The translations under genes and the position numbers were made by a program. 64,000 nt of DNA, taken from contig NZ_WWCJ01000001.1 of assembly GCF_009857475.1 (NCBI RefSeq), positions 310,001 to 374,000 of the forward strand. The letters run 5' to 3'. Below, one piece after another: positions 19,592 to 31,106 of this stretch. The DNA is from Pseudoduganella guangdongensis (GTDB taxonomy: Bacteria; Pseudomonadota; Gammaproteobacteria; Burkholderiales; Burkholderiaceae_D). The notes beneath the pieces were generated by a model. It did not search any database. It was not told the DNA's origin and was given only the letters and a program-made list of their open reading frames with translations. The stretch's first letter is position 1. Each line of letters starts with the position of its first letter.

Positions 19592-20558
19592 AGTGGTCGA
19601 AGCTGGCCAATTCGAGCGCCAGCGGGGCGCCGGCCGCATCGGTCCAGCGCAAGCCCGGCGCGCCATCGATCCGGCCGATGCGCGTGACCGGCGTGCTGCA
19701 TTCGGTCGCGGCGGCGGCGATTGCCGCGCGCGACGCGGCTGGTGCGGTGAAGCAGATTTCATAATCGTCGCCGCCGGCGGCGGTGAAGGCGCGGCGCAGG
19801 GCCAGCGGCTGGGCGGCCAGCACCGGTCCGGCCGGCAGCGCATCGGCGTCCAGCGTGGCGCCAACGCCCGAGCGCGCCAAGATGTGGCCCAGGTCGCCCA
19901 CCAGGCCGTCGGAGATGTCGATCGCGGCGTGCGCCAGGCCGCGCTCGGCCAGCAGCACGCCCAGCGCCACGCGCGGCGTCGGCGTGTGCATGCGGCTGCC
20001 GGCGGCGGCCAGGTCGGCGGCGTTAAGCGGGGCGGCCAGGGCCGGCTCCTGGCGGTAGCCTGCCAGCGCCAGGCGCGCATCGCCCAGGGTGCCGGAGACC
20101 CAGACATCGTCGCCCGCCACGGCCGCGCTGCGGCGCAGGGCGCGTCCCGGCGCCACTTCGCCGAACACGGTGATGCAGATCGTCAGCGGCCCCTTGGTGG
20201 TATCGCCGCCGATCAGTTCGCAGCCGTGGGCATCGGCCAGCGCGAACAGGCCGCGCGAAAAGCCTTCCAGCCAGGCGCGGTCGGCGGCCGGCAAGGCCAG
20301 GGCCAGGGTGAAGGCGACGGGACGGGCGCCCATGGCGGCCAGGTCGGACAGGTTGACGGCGAGGCTCTTGTGCCCCAGGCGCTGGGCCTCTTCGCCGGCA
20401 AAGAAATGCCGGCCCTCGACCAGCATGTCGGAAGAAATGGCTGTCTGCATCCCGGGGGCCGGGGTCAGCAGGGCGCAGTCGTCGCCGATGCCAAGGGTCG
20501 CACGCCCCGGCACGGGGCGGTCGAAATAGTGTTTGATCAGGTCGAATTCGGAGAGCAT
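19584..20558 (-). CDS. thiL: Thiamine-monophosphate kinase
   Basis: The 324-residue enzyme phosphorylates thiamine monophosphate to thiamine pyrophosphate with ATP. Family signatures are present: 'MLSEFDLIKHYF' start, 'LGIGDDCALL' (metal-binding Asp pair), 'SSDMLVEGRHFF', 'HKSLAVNLSDLAAMGARP', 'LIGGDTTKGPLTI' and 'DISDGLVGDLGHIL'. Length is normal. The small membrane-protein gene just upstream (20602-20772) is on the same strand. Confidence 0.95.
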   Translation of the reverse strand: MLSEFDLIKHYFDRPVPGRATLGIGDDCALLTPAPGMQTAISSDMLVEGRHFFAGEEAQRLGHKSLAVNLSDLAAMGARPVAFTLALALPAADRAWLEGFSRGLFALADAHGCELIGGDTTKGPLTICITVFGEVAPGRALRRSAAVAGDDVWVSGTLGDARLALAGYRQEPALAAPLNAADLAAAGSRMHTPTPRVALGVLLAERGLAHAAIDISDGLVGDLGHILARSGVGATLDADALPAGPVLAAQPLALRRAFTAAGGDDYEICFTAPAASRAAIAAAATECSTPVTRIGRIDGAPGLRWTDAAGAPLALELASFDHFK

Positions 20559-20601
20559 CCCGCCATTCTAGCGGGGCAGCCCAGCTTCGTCCTTAGGCTT
20601 G

Positions 20602-20772
20602 TTACTCGTGCTTATCGCGCAGATAGACCCAGGTGCCGCCGGAGGCCAGGGCTGCCATGGCCAGCATGACCACATAGCTTGAGTCCTGCGGGGTGAAGAA
20701 AAGGACAGCGACGCTCGCGGGAAACAGGACGCCGGACAGACGGGACCAGGAATGCCAGAGTGCGTGACGCAT
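20602..20772 (-). CDS. Small hypothetical membrane protein, 56 aa
   Basis: A 57-codon frame starts at an ATG 7 bases after GGAAGGA, a good ribosome site. The product MRHALWHSWSRLSGVLFPAS continues as a hydrophobic stretch, then a polar turn (TPQDSSY), a second hydrophobic segment and the charged tail 'YLRDKHE'. This is a two-helix hairpin-like inner-membrane peptide. No family is recognised. It lies 43 bases upstream of thiL and may be co-transcribed. Confidence 0.5.
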   Translation of the reverse strand: MRHALWHSWSRLSGVLFPASVAVLFFTPQDSSYVVMLAMAALASGGTWVYLRDKHE

Positions 20773-21094
20773 GGTATTTTCCTTCCGTAAAGTACCAATA
20801 AACTCAGTCTAGGAACAGAAATGCTATATGTAAAGTTGTTATCGACGAATATTCCAACTATTTGAGTTTTGGCGCAACAAGATTTTAGGGTTTCGTGCCG
20901 CAAGTCAGCATTGTCGTTCCAGCGACAGAGTGTAGCGATGGAAAATTGCGTTTCTGTGCGGCAATCAGACACGGTCACCTGACCGGGAAACCGACGAAAA
21001 TTCGGCATTCGTGAAAATACCTAGGTTTGCGTATTCTTTTCGTCTGCTAGAATCGAACACTTTCGGGACAGCACAAGAGAAGGGGCAGTACAGC
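20773..21094. other. Intergenic region upstream of maeB
   Basis: This 322-base non-coding stretch is AT-rich relative to its surroundings. It separates the divergent small membrane-protein gene from maeB and must hold the promoters of both. I see a probable maeB promoter (see 21045-21053) but no long hairpin or repeat. Confidence 0.5.
21045..21053 (+). promoter_or_regulatory. Extended -10 promoter element of maeB
   Basis: TGCTAGAAT is an extended -10 (TGn-TAGAAT) located 42 bases upstream of the maeB ATG. A -35 box is poor, as is usual for extended -10 promoters. Confidence 0.4.
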
Positions 21095-23410
<2,316 letters not shown>

Positions 23411-23423
23411 GGAAAGGGCGGCC

Positions 23424-23876
23424 ATGCTCGACCTGTCGCTCGCGATCGTGCATCACCTACTGGCCTTCGGCATTGCCGCGGCCATCACCGCCCAGCTGGT
23501 GCTGGTGCGGCCGGGCATGCAGCCGCCGGCCGTGCAGCTGGCCGCCAAGTACGACATCGCCCTCGGCATCATGGCCTTGTCGCTGCTGGCGATCGGCTTT
23601 TTGCGCGTGTTTTTCGGCGCCAAGGGCTCGGAATTCTATTTCCACAACCATGTGTTCTGGTCCAAGGTGGCGCTGTTCGGCGTCATCGGCCTGTTCTCGA
23701 TCAAGCCGACGCGCGCCTTCCTGCGCTGGCGCAAGGCGCAAGCCTCGGACGCGGGCTACGCCCCGGAAGAGGTGGAAGTGCGCGCCATCCGCAAGGTCCT
23801 GATGATCGAAATCCACGTCTTTGCGCTGCTGCCGTTCGCCGCCGCCGCCATGGCGCGCGGCATCGGCTACGTTTGA
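23424..23876 (+). CDS. DUF2214 family membrane protein
   Basis: The 150-residue protein has about four membrane helices with DUF2214 features: 'AIVHHLLAFGIAAAITAQLVL' near the start, 'YDIALGIMALSLLAIGFLRVFFGAKG', 'FYFHNHVFWSKVALF', and a final helix after 'VLMIEIHVFALLP'. The His and acidic residues within helices hint at a cofactor or ion site, but function is unknown. It follows maeB by 13 bases with its own ribosome site (AAGGAAAGG) and is likely co-transcribed. Confidence 0.85.
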   Translation: MLDLSLAIVHHLLAFGIAAAITAQLVLVRPGMQPPAVQLAAKYDIALGIMALSLLAIGFLRVFFGAKGSEFYFHNHVFWSKVALFGVIGLFSIKPTRAFLRWRKAQASDAGYAPEEVEVRAIRKVLMIEIHVFALLPFAAAAMARGIGYV

Positions 23877-23904
23877 AGCGCGCGCTCAAAAAGTTTCCAC
23901 GTAA

Positions 23905-25046
<1,142 letters not shown>

Positions 25047-25047
<1 letters not shown>

Positions 25048-25985
25048 TGGCGCACAGTCTGGCCTTGCTGTCGCCGGCGCGCGAAGGCGCGGGCAAGCGC
25101 GCCCTGGTGACCGGCCTGCACGGCTTTACCGGCCACTATGTGCTGGCCGAACTGGCGGCGGCCGGCTACGAGGTGGTCGGCACCGCGGCGCCGGGCCACG
25201 CGCACGCCATGGACGGCGCGCGCACCGTCGAAGTCGACCTGACCGACCGCCTGGCGCTGGCCGCCGTGGTGCGCGAAGTGCAGCCGGACGTGGTGGTGCA
25301 CTTGGCCGCCATCGCCTTTGTGGCGCACAGCGATGTCGAGCAAATCTATAAAGTGAACGTGGTGGCCACGCGCCACCTGCTGGAAGCCCTGGCCACGCTG
25401 GAAAAGAAGCCTTGCGCCGTGCTGCTGGCCTCCAGCGCGAATATCTACGGCAATTCCGAACTCGAAGTGCTGCACGAAGACGCGCCGCCTTCGCCGGCCA
25501 ACGACTACGCCGTCTCCAAGCTGGCCATGGAATACGCGGCGCGGCTGTGGATGGACAAGCTGCCCATCATCATGGTGCGCCCGTTCAATTACACCGGCGT
25601 CGGCCAGGCCGAGAACTTCCTGCTGCCGAAGATCGTCTCCCATTTCCGCCGCAAGGCCACCGACATCGAGCTGGGCAACCTGCACGTGTGGCGCGACTTC
25701 TCCGACGTGCGCGTGGTGGCCGCCGCCTACCGCGCCCTGCTGGCCGCGGCGCCGGCGGGCCGCGTGTTCAACGTCAGCTCCGGCAAGGCGTACTCGCTGG
25801 GCGAGGCGCTGCGCATGATGGAGGAGATCGCCGGCTACCAGATCAACGTCCACGTCAACCCGGCCTTCGTGCGCGCCAACGAAGTGGTGCGCCTGACCGG
25901 CGACAACCGCCGCCTGGCCGGCGTGGTGGGCGCCATCGACCCGCTGCCGCTGGAGCAGACCTTGCGTTGGATGTACGAGGCGTGA
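25047..25985 (+). CDS. rmd: GDP-6-deoxy-D-lyxo-4-hexulose reductase (GDP-D-rhamnose synthesis)
   Basis: The 312-residue SDR protein carries 'ALVTGLHGFTGHYVLAELAAAG' (NADPH site), 'VVVHLAAIAFVAHSD', 'LLASSANIYGNSE', the catalytic 'YAVSKLAMEY' and 'RPFNYTGVGQAENFLLPKIV', which match Rmd reductases. It reduces the Gmd product to GDP-D-rhamnose. A paralogous GDP-fucose synthase (Fcl) would carry an epimerase site and differ in length; the gene pair with a WbpZ-like transferase supports Rmd. Confidence 0.88.
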
Positions 25986-26009
25986 TTTTTTTGAAGCAGT
26001 AGATCCACC

Positions 26010-27122
26010 ATGCGCGTACTCCATTTTTACAAGACCTATTACCCGGACTCCTGGGGCGGCATCGAACAGGTGATCCGCCAGATGTGCGTGGGTACCGCGC
26101 GCCTGGGCGTGAGCAACGAAGTGCTGACCCTGACCCGCAACGGCGGGCCGGAAACCATGCAGATCGAAGGCCACACCGTGCACCGCGTGGCGCTGGACTT
26201 CGAGATCGCCTCCAACGCCTTCTCGTTCTCGGCCATCCGCAAGCTGGCGCGCCTGGCGCGCGAAGCGGACGTGATCCACTACCATTTCCCCTGGCCCTTC
26301 ATGGACCTGGCGCACTTCATGGCGCGCTCCGGCAAGCCGAGCGTGGTGACCTACCACTCCGACATCGTGCGCCAGAAAACCCTGCTGCGCGTGTACGCCC
26401 CGCTCAAGCGCCGTTTCCTGAACGACGTGGACGCCATCGTGGCCACCTCGCCCAACTACTTCGCCTCGTCCGAAGTGCTGGGCCGCTACCGCGACAAAGT
26501 CAGCGTCATCCCGTTCGGCCTGGACCGCGCCACCTACGTGGAGCCGCGCCCGGAAGTCCTGGAGAAATGGCGCGCGCGCACCGAGGGCCAGCGCTTCTTC
26601 CTGTTCGTCGGCGTGCTGCGCTACTACAAGGGCCTGCACATCCTGCTGGACGCGGTGGCCAAGACCGATTACCCGGTGGTGATCGTGGGCGCCGGCCCGA
26701 TCGAGCAGGAATTGAAAGCCCATGCCGAGCGCCTCGGCCTGCACCATGTGCAGTTCGTCGGCGCGGTGGATGAAGAGGACAAGGTGGCCCTGCTCAAGCT
26801 GTGCTATGCCATGGCCTTCCCATCCCACCTGCGTTCGGAAGCCTTCGGCATCTCCCTGCTGGAAGGCGCCATGTACGGCAAGCCGATGATCTCGAGCGAG
26901 ATCGGCACCGGCACCACTTACATCAATATCGACAACGAGACCGGCCTGGTGGTGCCGCCCAGCGACCCGGCCGCGTTCGAGCAAGCCATGCGCACCCTGT
27001 GGGACAACCCGCAACTGGCGGCCGACATGGGGCGCCGCGCCGAAGCGCGCTACTGGGAACTGTTCACGGCAGAGAAAATGGCGGAAAACTACGCGGCACT
27101 GTACCGCAAGCTGACGGCCTGA
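26010..27122 (+). CDS. GT4 glycosyltransferase, probable D-rhamnosyl/mannosyl transferase (WbpZ/WbpY-like)
   Basis: The 370-residue GT-B enzyme begins 'MRVLHFYKTYYPDSWGGIEQ', close in style to the WbpZ/WbpY transferases of A-band D-rhamnan. The donor-binding domain has 'FLFVGVLRYYKGLHILLDA', 'VIVGAGPIEQEL' and the E-x7-E motif region 'SEAFGISLLEGAMYGKPMIS'. It lies 24 bases after rmd, so GDP-D-rhamnose is the likely donor, inferred from context. The product should be a surface polysaccharide, but no polymer export genes are visible here. Confidence 0.85.
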   Translation: MRVLHFYKTYYPDSWGGIEQVIRQMCVGTARLGVSNEVLTLTRNGGPETMQIEGHTVHRVALDFEIASNAFSFSAIRKLARLAREADVIHYHFPWPFMDLAHFMARSGKPSVVTYHSDIVRQKTLLRVYAPLKRRFLNDVDAIVATSPNYFASSEVLGRYRDKVSVIPFGLDRATYVEPRPEVLEKWRARTEGQRFFLFVGVLRYYKGLHILLDAVAKTDYPVVIVGAGPIEQELKAHAERLGLHHVQFVGAVDEEDKVALLKLCYAMAFPSHLRSEAFGISLLEGAMYGKPMISSEIGTGTTYINIDNETGLVVPPSDPAAFEQAMRTLWDNPQLAADMGRRAEARYWELFTAEKMAENYAALYRKLTA

Positions 27123-27339
27123 GCCGCCCACCCCTGCCGGTTGGACTTATCTGTTTGCCTGCTTGCAATCGGGCGCCTGTTTGCTTAAATGGAGGTGTGG
27201 CCGGAGATCGCGCAAGCTGTCGAGCTGCCTGGATCAAAAACAACGGGTGGGAAGCAGCGGGCGTCCGGCCGGCTTTGCCGACGGCGGCGACCGAAGCCGC
27301 AGCGCAGACAAGGGATGAACGCAGAGGAGATCGTTTAGG

Positions 27340-27424
27340 TGGTGCCCGAGGCCGGAATCGAACCGGCACGCCTTGCGGCGGCGGATTTTGAGTCCGCTGC
27401 GTCTACCAATTTCACCACTCGGGC
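27340..27424 (-). tRNA. tRNA-Leu (anticodon CAA)
   Basis: The reverse strand reads GCCCGAGTGGTGAAATTGGT..., a class II tRNA with a long variable arm. The anticodon loop is CTCAAAA, giving anticodon CAA for UUG codons. The T arm contains GGTTCGATTCC and the acceptor stem GCCCGAG pairs with CTCGGGC, followed by A and an encoded CCA. Confidence 0.96.
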
Positions 27425-27771
27425 CACATAACGCGACGAGCATTATTACCGATTTGCCACCTTGCGGCAACCCTGCCGCGCGATTTAAGCACTTAAACGG
27501 TGTTGGGGAAGGGGCAAAGCGGCCAATAAGCAGGCCGGGCCGGACTTTTAGCCGGCGACGGAACCAGGTTTGGGCTGTTGGAACGGATGCATCCCACCCG
27601 TTTTGGAGCTCCAGGCCGCCATGCAGTTCGTCCGCGCCGCATGCAGCCGGTACCCCGGAACATGCCGACTGTCGCCGGACCCTGCACATCCGACAACCCC
27701 TTTGCTAATTTTAAATTGACCCCGCACCCATTCTGATGGCGGGGCTGCAGGCAAACCAATCGGAGATGATG
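27425..27771. other. Non-coding region between tRNA-Leu and a secreted protein gene
   Basis: This stretch of about 350 bases contains the tRNA promoter at one end and the ribosome site (CGGAG) of the next gene at the other. A weak ACCCCGC/GCGGGG inverted repeat lies near 27720-27745. I see no convincing reading frame or known RNA. Confidence 0.4.
27442..27470 (-). promoter_or_regulatory. Promoter of tRNA-Leu
   Basis: On the minus strand TTGCCG (27470-27465) and TAATAA(T) (27448-27442) are spaced by 16 bases. They end about 18 bases before the tRNA 5' end, with a GC-rich stretch after the -10 as in stable RNA promoters. Confidence 0.5.
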
Positions 27772-28167
27772 ATGAAAAAGCTGATGATGTTGGGTGCCAT
27801 GTCCGCACTCTTGGTGGGTGGCGCCGCACTGGCCGCCGGGCCGGATGATCCGTCGGTCCAGATCAAAGCGCCGCAAGCGAGCTACAAATTGCATGCCCAG
27901 GAATTCAGGGACTTTGCATACGTCTACGTCCTGGCCAACGCCCAGGCGATCCGTTTCACCCAGACTGGCCGCCGCTATTGGGCCAGCCTGGGCAGTGCAG
28001 ACAAAGTAGAGCTGTATCCGGTGGCCGCCAACGTGTTCGTGACGCAGGCCGGCGCCCGCGTCGAGTTCAGCGACCAGGGCGAGCAAGTGGCGATCGATAA
28101 CTTCGAGCGCCTGCCAAGCTCGGCCGCCCTGGGCGCAAGCAAGGTCCGCATGGTGGCAGCCCGTTGA
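27772..28167 (+). CDS. Small secreted hypothetical protein, 131 aa
   Basis: The start has three consecutive ATG codons; the third (MKKLMMLGAMSALLVGGAALAAG) is best spaced from GGAG. A clear signal peptide precedes a mature region of about 110 residues with 'YKLHAQEFRDFAYVYVLANAQAIRFTQTGRRYWASLG'. No Cys and no known domain were recognised. It converges with the FtsH-like protease gene. Unknown function, probably periplasmic. Confidence 0.65.
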   Translation: MKKLMMLGAMSALLVGGAALAAGPDDPSVQIKAPQASYKLHAQEFRDFAYVYVLANAQAIRFTQTGRRYWASLGSADKVELYPVAANVFVTQAGARVEFSDQGEQVAIDNFERLPSSAALGASKVRMVAAR

Positions 28168-28202
28168 GGCGCTGAAAGCAGTGGTCGCGGCGGCGGGCGC
28201 GC

Positions 28203-30116
28203 TCAGGCCGCCTGCCGCAGGGGCGCCGTATCCAGGCGCTCTTCCAGCAAGGTGAAAATCGCATCCTTGGACAGCACGTAGCGCTCCATCAGTTCATCCT
28301 TGATGGAGTCCATCACCCCCTGGTAGTCGCGCATGGCGGCCAGGGTGGTGCTGTACAACTCGTCGGCTTTGGACTCCACCTGCAGCAGGGTGTGCTCGTC
28401 GCCGGTGTCGCCGCGCAGCTGGCTGTAATCGAGCTTGGAGCGCGAATACATGGACAGGCGGTTGACCATCATGTTCAGCATCTTGGTGGCTTTTTCGATA
28501 TCGTTCTGGCTGCCCACGGAAATGCCGCGCGCGCCGTAGAACAATTCCTCCGCCGCTACGCCGCCGTACAGCTGCATCACGTCGCGCTCCATCTCCTCCA
28601 GCGTGCGCAGCGACATATCGTCGCCCGCGCTCAACACATAGCCCAGCGCGTTCATTTTCGACACCGCTTCGGTGGAAATCTTCAGCAGGTGCGATTTTTC
28701 CTTCACCTCCGCCAGCGGCAGGCCGGCGCGCAGGTAAGGGTCGATCTGCATGAAGAAGTGGCCCAGCTCATGCAGCGCAATACGCTCGCGCTGGCGCGTC
28801 TTTTCGGCGGTGGTGGCGCGGTCGGTCAGGCCGATGGTGGCGCGCTCGAAGGCGCGGAACATCAGGTCGGTGGTGATTACGCATTTTTCCTGGATCGAGA
28901 TCATGGAAGCGCGGTCGACCACGGTTTCCAGCAGGGCCGGGCTGAGGTTGGCGGTGATGTCGGCCACCTGCTCCAGGTCCATGTCGGCCCAGTCCACCAG
29001 GCCCTCCTGCTTGCGCTTGAGCATGGCGTCCAGCAGGGCGCGCCGCTCGCCCTTGTTGGGCAGGCGGAAATTGATCTTCACCGAGAAGCGGCGCAGCATG
29101 GCTTCATCCATGGCGGTCGAGTTGTCGTCGAAGTTGGAGGCGACGATCCAGATCACGCCCTGGCCCTGCTCGCTCTTCACGCCGTCCAGCAGTCCCAGCA
29201 GGGTATTCGCGGTGTCGTCTTCCCATTTCTTTTCGCCCCGGCCGCGTGGCATGAACAGCGCCTGCGCCTCGTCCAGGAAGATGATGCAGTTGCCGCGCGC
29301 GCAGGCCTTTTTGTACAGCGCGTTGAGGGCCTTGGAGCCGCCGCCGACATAGCCCGATTCGAGCGCCGAGCCGGACGCCTGGATCAGGGGATAGCCCAGT
29401 TTCTTGGCCAGGTAGCCAGCCAGCTTGGTCTTGCCGGTGCCGGCCGGGCCGGTCAGCATCACGTTGAACGGCTTGTCGATATTGTGCTGCTTGTAGACTT
29501 CGCGGTTGCGGATCATGTCTTCCAGGTGCAGCACTTCCTGCTTGATGTCCTCCATGCCGATCAGGTCGTCCATCGAGCCTTTCAGCTTGTCGGGCGTGAT
29601 GACGGAGGCGTTCGGGCCCATGCCCGGGATGCCCCACTTCAGCACGAACAGCACCAGGCCGACCACGAAGATGTCGAAAGCGTGGCGTTTCAGGAATGCC
29701 TGCACCGAGGCCCACTGGCCGCCGTCGTCCAGCAGCACGCCCTTGTGCGCGGCCAGGTAGTCGTCCTTGGCGATGGCGTAGGGGATGTTATTGCGCAGCA
29801 GGACTTCGCGCTCCAGGCTCTGGTGCGAGGTGCTCGGCACTACCACCACGTGCAGCGTGGCCTCGTTCTTGTACTTGTAGATATAGCGCGGCGAATCGGC
29901 CAGCGGACGGGCGATCAGCAGGTAATCGAGCTTGTCGCGCTGCGCCACCAGGGCCGTGATTTCGCCGATGTTCTGCGAACGCATGACCGGTGCGGCATCC
30001 TGCGCCACCTCCCCGCGCAGCAGGACGAAAGCCAGGGCGGCAGTGGCCAGCAGCACCAGGGTGATGCGCACCATGGGGTTTTTGAGGGCGAGTTGGAGCT
30101 TGTAGATATTAAACAT
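28203..30116 (-). CDS. FtsH-like membrane AAA+ metalloprotease (divergent paralogue)
   Basis: The 637-residue protein has the FtsH plan: TM1 (about 17-34), a periplasmic domain of about 100 residues, TM2 (about 147-162), an AAA+ domain with Walker A 'GPAGTGKT' (223-230) and Walker B 'IIFLDEAQAL' (Asp282, Glu283). A pore-like 'GYVGGGSKAL' and a sensor region 'IVASNFDD' follow, then a zinc protease domain with HELGH (449-453). A late 'VGSQNDIEKAT' supplies Asp539 as third ligand. Housekeeping FtsH has HEAGH, IDEIDAV and a conserved RPGRFDR segment; here these are HELGH, LDEAQAL and 'AMLRRF'. It is therefore likely a specialised membrane protease rather than the essential FtsH. Confidence 0.88.
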   Translation of the reverse strand: MFNIYKLQLALKNPMVRITLVLLATAALAFVLLRGEVAQDAAPVMRSQNIGEITALVAQRDKLDYLLIARPLADSPRYIYKYKNEATLHVVVVPSTSHQSLEREVLLRNNIPYAIAKDDYLAAHKGVLLDDGGQWASVQAFLKRHAFDIFVVGLVLFVLKWGIPGMGPNASVITPDKLKGSMDDLIGMEDIKQEVLHLEDMIRNREVYKQHNIDKPFNVMLTGPAGTGKTKLAGYLAKKLGYPLIQASGSALESGYVGGGSKALNALYKKACARGNCIIFLDEAQALFMPRGRGEKKWEDDTANTLLGLLDGVKSEQGQGVIWIVASNFDDNSTAMDEAMLRRFSVKINFRLPNKGERRALLDAMLKRKQEGLVDWADMDLEQVADITANLSPALLETVVDRASMISIQEKCVITTDLMFRAFERATIGLTDRATTAEKTRQRERIALHELGHFFMQIDPYLRAGLPLAEVKEKSHLLKISTEAVSKMNALGYVLSAGDDMSLRTLEEMERDVMQLYGGVAAEELFYGARGISVGSQNDIEKATKMLNMMVNRLSMYSRSKLDYSQLRGDTGDEHTLLQVESKADELYSTTLAAMRDYQGVMDSIKDELMERYVLSKDAIFTLLEERLDTAPLRQAA

Positions 30117-30299
30117 AGGCCTGGAAAACGCTGAGGTTTCGGGTGGGCCTATGGCCGGTGGCTGACGCCTCGGCTGGCCCTGTTATCAGAAATGCTTCAC
30201 GGCAACATTCCGTATATGGGGACTATAGCGAGGTCTGCCAAGCTTGTGTCGGCTGTTCGTTAAAAAAACTTTCGTTGCGCAACAGTAAGAAATGGCAAG

Positions 30300-31049
30300 T
30301 TATTTGCGGACTTGCCACTGTTCGTATTTCTTTTCCAACCTGGCGAAGCTGCCGTCCTTGCGCATGCTGTCGAGGGCGCTGTTCATGCGCTCGACCATGG
30401 CGTCCGGCACCGAGCGGTTGCAGGCCAGGTAGACCTTGACGCGGTGGAACACCAGCACCGGCACCAACTGCTCCGGCGAGGCGAACTGGGCCAGGGCGCT
30501 GATATCGTTGTTGCGCACGCCCACCGCCCACAGATCGATGCGGCCCAGCAGCAGCTTTTTCGGGTTGGAGGCATCGTTCTGCGCCGGGTCCACGTCGAAG
30601 CCGCGCGCGCGCAGGAATTCGTCGCGCGCGTCGCCGTAATAGGTGCCGATGCGCAGTTTGCGGGCGTCCTCCAGGGTGTTCAGCTGGTAAGCGCGGCCAG
30701 CGCGCCCCATGAGTATCCATTCCGCCTCGTCGGTGGGGCCGACCCATTTGAATTGCTTTTCGCGCTCCGGGGTGCGCGAGGTGGAGTAGACGCAGGTGTA
30801 GGGATCGCGCTGGGCCATGGTGTAGGCGCGCTTCCAGGGCAGCACATCGATGCTGTAGCGGTAGCCGCTGCGGGCCAGCATCTCGCGGATTTTTTCGCTT
30901 TCGCGGCCGATCACTTCGTCGCCCACTTTCATGCTGGCCGGCGGCGCGTGCTCGGCGGTGATGACCAGCGGCGGCATGCCGGGCGGGGCCGCCAGCGCCG
31001 GGGCGCTGGTAGCCAGCAATATTGCGAAGTAACTTAGTGCTGTTGCCAT
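30300..31049 (-). CDS. Periplasmic solute-binding protein, amino acid ABC type (SBP_bac_3)
   Basis: The 249-residue product has a signal peptide (MATALSYFAILLATSAPALA). A two-lobed binding domain follows: 'LVITAEHAPPASM', 'GYRYSIDVLPWKRAYTMAQ', 'DPYTCVYSTSRTPERE', 'LRIGTYYGDARDEFLRARGF' and 'MVERMNSALDSMRKDGSFARLEKKY'. No permease or ATPase genes are next to it, so it may act as a stand-alone binding or sensing protein. The ATG is chosen for the GAGGG ribosome site 5 bases upstream. Confidence 0.85.
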   Translation of the reverse strand: MATALSYFAILLATSAPALAAPPGMPPLVITAEHAPPASMKVGDEVIGRESEKIREMLARSGYRYSIDVLPWKRAYTMAQRDPYTCVYSTSRTPEREKQFKWVGPTDEAEWILMGRAGRAYQLNTLEDARKLRIGTYYGDARDEFLRARGFDVDPAQNDASNPKKLLLGRIDLWAVGVRNNDISALAQFASPEQLVPVLVFHRVKVYLACNRSVPDAMVERMNSALDSMRKDGSFARLEKKYEQWQVRK

Positions 31050-31106
31050 GCCGCCCTCATTGCACCATCCGGTTACAGGATAGCAGCAAGGGCGGCGCGG
31101 CGACAA

